From Yoonia sp034652275 (GTDB lineage: Bacteria > Pseudomonadota > Alphaproteobacteria > Rhodobacterales > Rhodobacteraceae): a stretch of DNA of 64,000 bases. The position numbers were made by a program, and so were the translations under genes. The notes under the pieces were generated by a model. It worked only from the letters and a program-made list of their open reading frames with translations. It did not search any database and was not told the origin of the DNA. Below, one piece after another: positions 60,468 to 64,000 of the stretch. Each line of letters starts with the position of its first letter. The stretch's first letter is position 1. The stretch lies in the NCBI RefSeq assembly GCF_034652275.1, contig NZ_JAXIWG010000003.1, forward strand, positions 186,001-250,000. Reading direction: 5' to 3'.

Positions 60468-61529
60468 ATGACAGTCCAACAGGCATATGAGGCCGCCGAC
60501 GTAGCGGGCAAACTGACGCCCGATCCGGCGCAGATCGCGGCTCTGCCGGAATTGGAACGGATCAGGGTGGCGCTGTCCGCGCCTGTCAAAACCGGATTTT
60601 TCCGCAAGGCACCGCCGCCTGCAAAGGGGCTTTACCTTTGGGGCGGGGTCGGGCGCGGCAAATCCATGCTGATGGATATGCTTTTCGCGGCCGTGGACGT
60701 GCCCAAGGAACGCCGCCATTTCCATGCTTTCATGCAATGGGTGCATGCTGAAATCGCGCTGGCGCGCAAGGACGGGGTGGATGACGCCATCGCGCCGGTG
60801 GCTGCAAAACTGGCAGGGCGCGTGCGGTTTCTGGCTTTTGACGAGATGCAGATCAGCGACATCACCGATGCGATGATCGTGGGGCGGCTGTTTACCGCAC
60901 TGATGGCGGCGGGGGTCGTGGTAGTGACCACCTCGAACCGCCCGCCCGATGATCTCTATCTCAACGGGTTGAACCGCCAGCTTTTCCTGCCCTTTATCGC
61001 CTTGCTCAAGGACCGAATGGTCGTGCATGAACTGGCCAGTGCGCAGGATTACCGGCAGGACCGGCTGGCCGGCAGCCCCAGCTATTTCACCCCGATCAAC
61101 GCCGAGGCCCGTGCCGCGATCAACGCCATCTGGGACGATTTCAGCATGGGCCAGTCCGAAGCGCTGGTGCTGCATGTCAACGGACGGCAAGTGACGCTGC
61201 CGCGATTTCACAACGGGGTGGCGCGGGCGACATTCTATGATCTGTGCGGCCGCCCGCTGGGCCCTGCGGATTACCTGACGCTGGCTGATGCCGTGCGCGT
61301 CCTGATCCTCGAGGATATTCCCGCCCTGTCGCGCAGCAATTTCAACGAGGCGAAACGCTTTGTCACGCTGATCGACGCGCTTTACGAGGCAAAGGTTCGG
61401 TTGATCTGCTCGGCCGCCGCCAGCCCCGAGATGCTGTATCTTGAAGGGGAAGGCACGTTCGAATTCGCCCGCACCGCCAGCCGCTTGCGCGAAATGCAAT
61501 CGGCGGGATGGGGGCAGGCGGCAGGATAG
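60468..61529 (+). CDS. zapE: Cell division protein ZapE (AFG1-type ATPase)
   Basis: 353 residues from ATG 60468. Walker A GGVGRGKSMLMD, Walker B RFLAFDEMQISD, and TSNRPPDDLYLNGLNRQLFLPFI, the AFG1/ZapE signature. Associates with FtsZ rings; the mitochondrial relative aids protein quality control. Last gene of the greA-to-zapE run. The 3' region holds an inverted pair of repeat elements. Confidence 0.95.
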   Translation: MTVQQAYEAADVAGKLTPDPAQIAALPELERIRVALSAPVKTGFFRKAPPPAKGLYLWGGVGRGKSMLMDMLFAAVDVPKERRHFHAFMQWVHAEIALARKDGVDDAIAPVAAKLAGRVRFLAFDEMQISDITDAMIVGRLFTALMAAGVVVVTTSNRPPDDLYLNGLNRQLFLPFIALLKDRMVVHELASAQDYRQDRLAGSPSYFTPINAEARAAINAIWDDFSMGQSEALVLHVNGRQVTLPRFHNGVARATFYDLCGRPLGPADYLTLADAVRVLILEDIPALSRSNFNEAKRFVTLIDALYEAKVRLICSAAASPEMLYLEGEGTFEFARTASRLREMQSAGWGQAAG

Positions 61530-61539
61530 AAACTTTCCG

Positions 61540-61621
61540 GCCTCCGGCGGGGATATTTCTACTCCAACGATGAAAGGATACAAATTCCCATCGTTCGAGC
61601 CTAAATATCCCCGCCGGAGGC
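61540..61621. repeat. Inverted pair of post-stop repeat elements (copies 3 and 4)
   Basis: GCCTCCGGCGGGGATATTT at 61540-61558 on the plus strand and the identical 19 bases at 61603-61621 on the minus strand. Both point inward, each just past the stop of its own gene (zapE and the SbtB-like gene). AACGATG and CATCGTT extend the pairing inside. The whole can fold as a long cruciform or two-way terminator. Confidence 0.9.
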
Positions 61622-61650
61622 ATAAAAGTTTTTCCGCGCGCCCGCGCGGA

Positions 61651-61959
61651 TCAGAACCGTTCGGCGCGCAGCACATGCGCGTCTGTCACGCTGACGACGC
61701 CGATGTGTTTCTTGACCACCGCAAAGATCGCATCCAGCAGCCCGTCCAGCCGTTCGGGCTTGATCAGGCACACGACGCTGACCATGCCCGCGCGCCCGAC
61801 CTGACCGTCACGCGACCACTGGCCCGACCGTCCCGACCCGCCCAAGACCGGCAGCACCGTGTATCCGGTGACGCCCGCTGCCGTCAGCGCATCGGTCAGG
61901 CGGCGCTCCAGCGGGGCTTCGATGACGATCTCGACGCGTTTGGCGATATGGGTCTGCAT
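61651..61959 (-). CDS. SbtB-like PII-family protein
   Basis: 102 residues with the PII fold: KRVEIVIEAPLERRLTDALTAAGVTGYTV, a T-loop region GGSGRSGQWSRDGQVGRAGMVSV with no Tyr51, and VSVTDAHVLRAERF at the end. Its gene follows sbtA by one base, so it is most likely the SbtB partner that gates the bicarbonate transporter in response to adenine nucleotides. The C-terminal CGPEGC-type redox loop seen in some cyanobacterial SbtB proteins is absent. Confidence 0.85.
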   Translation of the reverse strand: MQTHIAKRVEIVIEAPLERRLTDALTAAGVTGYTVLPVLGGSGRSGQWSRDGQVGRAGMVSVVCLIKPERLDGLLDAIFAVVKKHIGVVSVTDAHVLRAERF

Positions 61960-61960
61960 G

Positions 61961-62938
61961 TCAGGCTCCGGTCACGGCTTGGGCGATGGCAAGATAGAGC
62001 GGGATGCCCAGCGTCAGGTTGAAAGGAAAGGTCACGCCCAGTGACAGGGTCAGATAAACAGCCGGATTGGCTTCTGGCAAGGCGACGCGCATCGCGGCGG
62101 GCACGGCGATGTAGCTCGCCGAGGCGCAGAGCACCATCATCAGCACGACACCGCCCAGCGACAGCCCGATCAGCGCGCCAACACCAAGGCCGATCATCCC
62201 ACTGGCAAGCGGCATCGCGATGGCGAAACCCACAGCGCCGAGGCCCAGCACCCCGCGCGACTGGCGCAATCCGCGCCCCGCGATCAGGCCCATATCAAGA
62301 AGGAACAGGCAAAGCACACCTTTGAACGGGGCGTCGATAAAGGCGCTGATCTCGGTAAATCCTTTTTCGCCGGTGATCGCGCCGATGAAGAACGCCCCCA
62401 CCAGCAGCACGATCGACCCGTTCAGCAGCAATTCGCGGATCAGGCCGGGTTCCATCCGCGCCTCGCCGCCCGAGCGCGCGACCAGCCAGAGGGCGGACAG
62501 GATGGCGGGGGCCTCCATCACGGCGGCGACGGCGACCATATAGCCTTCGGATGAAATCATCCGGCCTTCCAGCACCGAGGTTGCGGCCACGAAGGTCACG
62601 ATGCTGATCGAGCCGTAATGCGCCGCGACCGCGGCGGCATCGACAGCCGAAAGCCCCGTCATCACCCGCAGCATGGCGAAGGCCAGCAGCGGCAATAGGA
62701 ATGACAAGACAAGCCCCGCTAGCAGCGCCAGCACCAGCGTCTGGTCTATGCCATGCGCGCTGACCGCGACGCCGCCTTTGAACCCGATGGAGAACAGCAG
62801 ATAGATCGACATGCCCTTGGCCACCGCTTCTGGGATGGTCAGGTCGGAGCGTGCCAGCGCTGCAAGCAGCCCTAAGGCAAAGCTCAGGATGATCGGCGAG
62901 ATCAGGTTTGACCCGGCGAGGGACAGGATTTCGGTCAT
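61961..62938 (-). CDS. sbtA: Sodium-dependent bicarbonate transporter SbtA family
   Basis: 325 residues, about ten membrane helices in two inverted halves. LSPIILSFALGLLAAL-like opening, FSIGFKGGVA, AHYGSISIVTFVAA, and the second half CASASYIAVPAAMRVALPEANP with TFPFNLTLGIPLY are typical of the SbtA/DUF897 family. It imports bicarbonate with sodium. It lies between carbonic anhydrase (nine bases away) and the SbtB-like gene. Confidence 0.92.
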   Translation of the reverse strand: MTEILSLAGSNLISPIILSFALGLLAALARSDLTIPEAVAKGMSIYLLFSIGFKGGVAVSAHGIDQTLVLALLAGLVLSFLLPLLAFAMLRVMTGLSAVDAAAVAAHYGSISIVTFVAATSVLEGRMISSEGYMVAVAAVMEAPAILSALWLVARSGGEARMEPGLIRELLLNGSIVLLVGAFFIGAITGEKGFTEISAFIDAPFKGVLCLFLLDMGLIAGRGLRQSRGVLGLGAVGFAIAMPLASGMIGLGVGALIGLSLGGVVLMMVLCASASYIAVPAAMRVALPEANPAVYLTLSLGVTFPFNLTLGIPLYLAIAQAVTGA

Positions 62939-62947
62939 GTCAGGCTT

Positions 62948-63595
62948 TCACAATGGCACAAAGCAGTCGTCGGTCGGGTCGTAGGTTTCAAGCAGGCCTT
63001 CGCCGATGTTTTTCCACAGCCCGTGCAGGCTGATCGTGTCAGCAAGGACTGCGCTGCGGATGAAGGGGAATGTCATCAGATTCTGCAAGGAAACGAGGAT
63101 GGATGCCTTTTCCAACGCCCGTTTGCGGGTTGCGTCATCGCCAGTTGGCAGGGTGTCATAAGCAGGGCGCATGATATCGAGCCAGCGGCCGACGAAACTG
63201 GTCCGCTCATCAAGATCGGGGGCGTGGCCCGCACACATGTTGTAGCAGCCTTCGACACCGCCGCAGCCCGAATGGCCCAGCACGATCAGATGTTCCACCT
63301 TCAACGTGCGCACCGCATATTCCACCGCCGCCGATGTGCCGTGGTGCAGCCCGTCGGGTTCGTATTGCGGGATCAGGTTGGCGATATTGCGGTGGATGAA
63401 CAATTCGCCCAGATCGGCCCCGAAGATCGACGTGACATGCAGGCGGCTGTCACAGCAGGACACGACCATGACGCGGGGCCGCTGGCCTTGGGCTGCCAGT
63501 TCGCCGAAGACGGTGCTGTTGGCGGCAAAGACCGTCGCTTTCCAGCCGTGATAGCGGTCAACCAGATAGGCCGGAAGCGGGCGGACGTAGTGCAT
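62948..63595 (-). CDS. Beta-class carbonic anhydrase
   Basis: 215 residues from ATG 63595 with AAGGA upstream. Zinc ligands and catalytic Asp are visible: Cys and Asp in VSCCDSRLH, and His and Cys in GHSGCGGVEG. Interconverts CO2 and bicarbonate. No signal peptide, so cytosolic. First gene of the three-gene operon. Its product would convert imported bicarbonate or retain CO2 for carboxylases. Confidence 0.95.
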   Translation of the reverse strand: MHYVRPLPAYLVDRYHGWKATVFAANSTVFGELAAQGQRPRVMVVSCCDSRLHVTSIFGADLGELFIHRNIANLIPQYEPDGLHHGTSAAVEYAVRTLKVEHLIVLGHSGCGGVEGCYNMCAGHAPDLDERTSFVGRWLDIMRPAYDTLPTGDDATRKRALEKASILVSLQNLMTFPFIRSAVLADTISLHGLWKNIGEGLLETYDPTDDCFVPL

Positions 63596-63707
63596 GCATC
63601 AATCCTTGCAGTCTGTTGAGGGGATACGTCGCATTTTCCAGAATTTCGAGCAATTTTTCACTTGTGCATCAACCTTCTGGGAACATTGACAACGTAAGGC
63701 TTGGGCT

Positions 63708-64000
63708 ATGGACAAGACAATACCTTTCCACACGGCCAGACCGCGCCCCGCGGCCGAGATCGTGATCCTGCCCTTGCGCGACAGTGCGCAGCACAATCCG
63801 GCGCTGCTGGCGCAGGCCCTTGCGGGTCACAGCCCGCATGAGGCCGAGGATATGCTGTGCCAGATCCTCGAAGGAATAGCCGACTGGCTGGATCTTTTGC
63901 AGCAGGGGCTGGCCTCGGGGGATCATGCCGGCATGGGCAAACCTGCGCGCCGGATCGCGCTGGTGGCGGGGCAGATCGGCCTGACCGATGTGGCGGTCGC
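63708..64000 (+). CDS. Unknown protein, 3' end cut by window edge
   Basis: 97 codons visible from ATG 63708, divergent from carbonic anhydrase. The sequence is helical and soluble-looking (EAEDMLCQILEGIADWLDLL; KPARRIALVAGQIGLTDVAV), with no domain I recognise. The open frame to the edge and normal codon use support a real gene. The start is uncertain because no clear ribosome site precedes it. Confidence 0.65.
   Translation, partial: MDKTIPFHTARPRPAAEIVILPLRDSAQHNPALLAQALAGHSPHEAEDMLCQILEGIADWLDLLQQGLASGDHAGMGKPARRIALVAGQIGLTDVAV

Noticed and set aside
1..64000. CRISPR arrays, rRNA, tRNA, insertion sequences, prophage or integrative elements
   Set aside because: No regularly spaced repeats, RNA gene signatures, transposase or integrase frames were seen on either strand.

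Overview
The window is a GC-rich, densely packed alphaproteobacterial chromosome segment. Gene content and order suggest the family Rhodobacteraceae, probably a marine Roseobacter-group bacterium. The supporting clusters are accD-folC, rsfS-rlmH-gpmI-envC-ctpA, glnK-amtB, the PrsDE-like type I secretion pair, and a recurring short post-stop element built on GCCTCCGGCGGGGATATTT. About 66 protein genes are supported, two of them cut by the window edges. No rRNA, tRNA, CRISPR array, insertion sequence, phage or integrase was recognised. No gene-free stretch exceeds 300 bases.

Layout. 1-10.6 kb is housekeeping: ilvD (cut), a CPBP membrane protease, accD-folC plus a small secreted protein, a TPR protein overlapping ispE, rsmD with an FAD reductase, and a peroxiredoxin. 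10.6-11.8 kb holds a lower-GC alpha/beta hydrolase that looks inserted. 11.8-18.4 kb (minus strand) holds mscS, a pterin dehydratase, an acyltransferase, a glycerophosphodiesterase, a RidA protein and a type I secretion ABC/HlyD pair. 18.7-22.4 kb has a secreted SUMF1-fold protein without the FGE cysteines, a small secreted protein and a class A PBP. 22.6-24.4 kb is glnK-amtB.

24.6-27.5 kb is a three-gene operon that fits the DgcN/DgcA route of D-glutamate catabolism with a D-amino-acid aminotransferase at its end. 27.5-30.3 kb has dapD, two small unknown genes, a LOG protein and gluconokinase. 30.3-40.0 kb is a sugar catabolic locus: a LacI regulator diverges from a binding protein, two permeases, an ATPase, a GH2 beta-mannosidase-type enzyme, a sugar isomerase/epimerase and a Gfo/Idh/MocA dehydrogenase. 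A long dyad lies just before the binding-protein gene. A 56-residue protein follows, then rlmN and an IalB-like protein.

42.3-53.1 kb carries asparaginase, xthA, an MDR oxidoreductase, rsfS-rlmH-gpmI-envC-ctpA, an aminotransferase and ETF-quinone oxidoreductase. 53.3-61.5 kb is a long plus-strand run from greA to zapE. 61.6-63.6 kb (minus strand) is a compact carbonic anhydrase - SbtA - SbtB-like operon for inorganic carbon handling.

The most interesting parts are the carbonic anhydrase/SbtA/SbtB module in an apparent heterotroph, the D-glutamate operon whose second gene starts inside a repeat, the mannoside locus with its operator, the repeat family itself, and the overlapping leader ORF and dyad before rsfS. 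Nothing here proves a wholly new system. These are the best leads visible.
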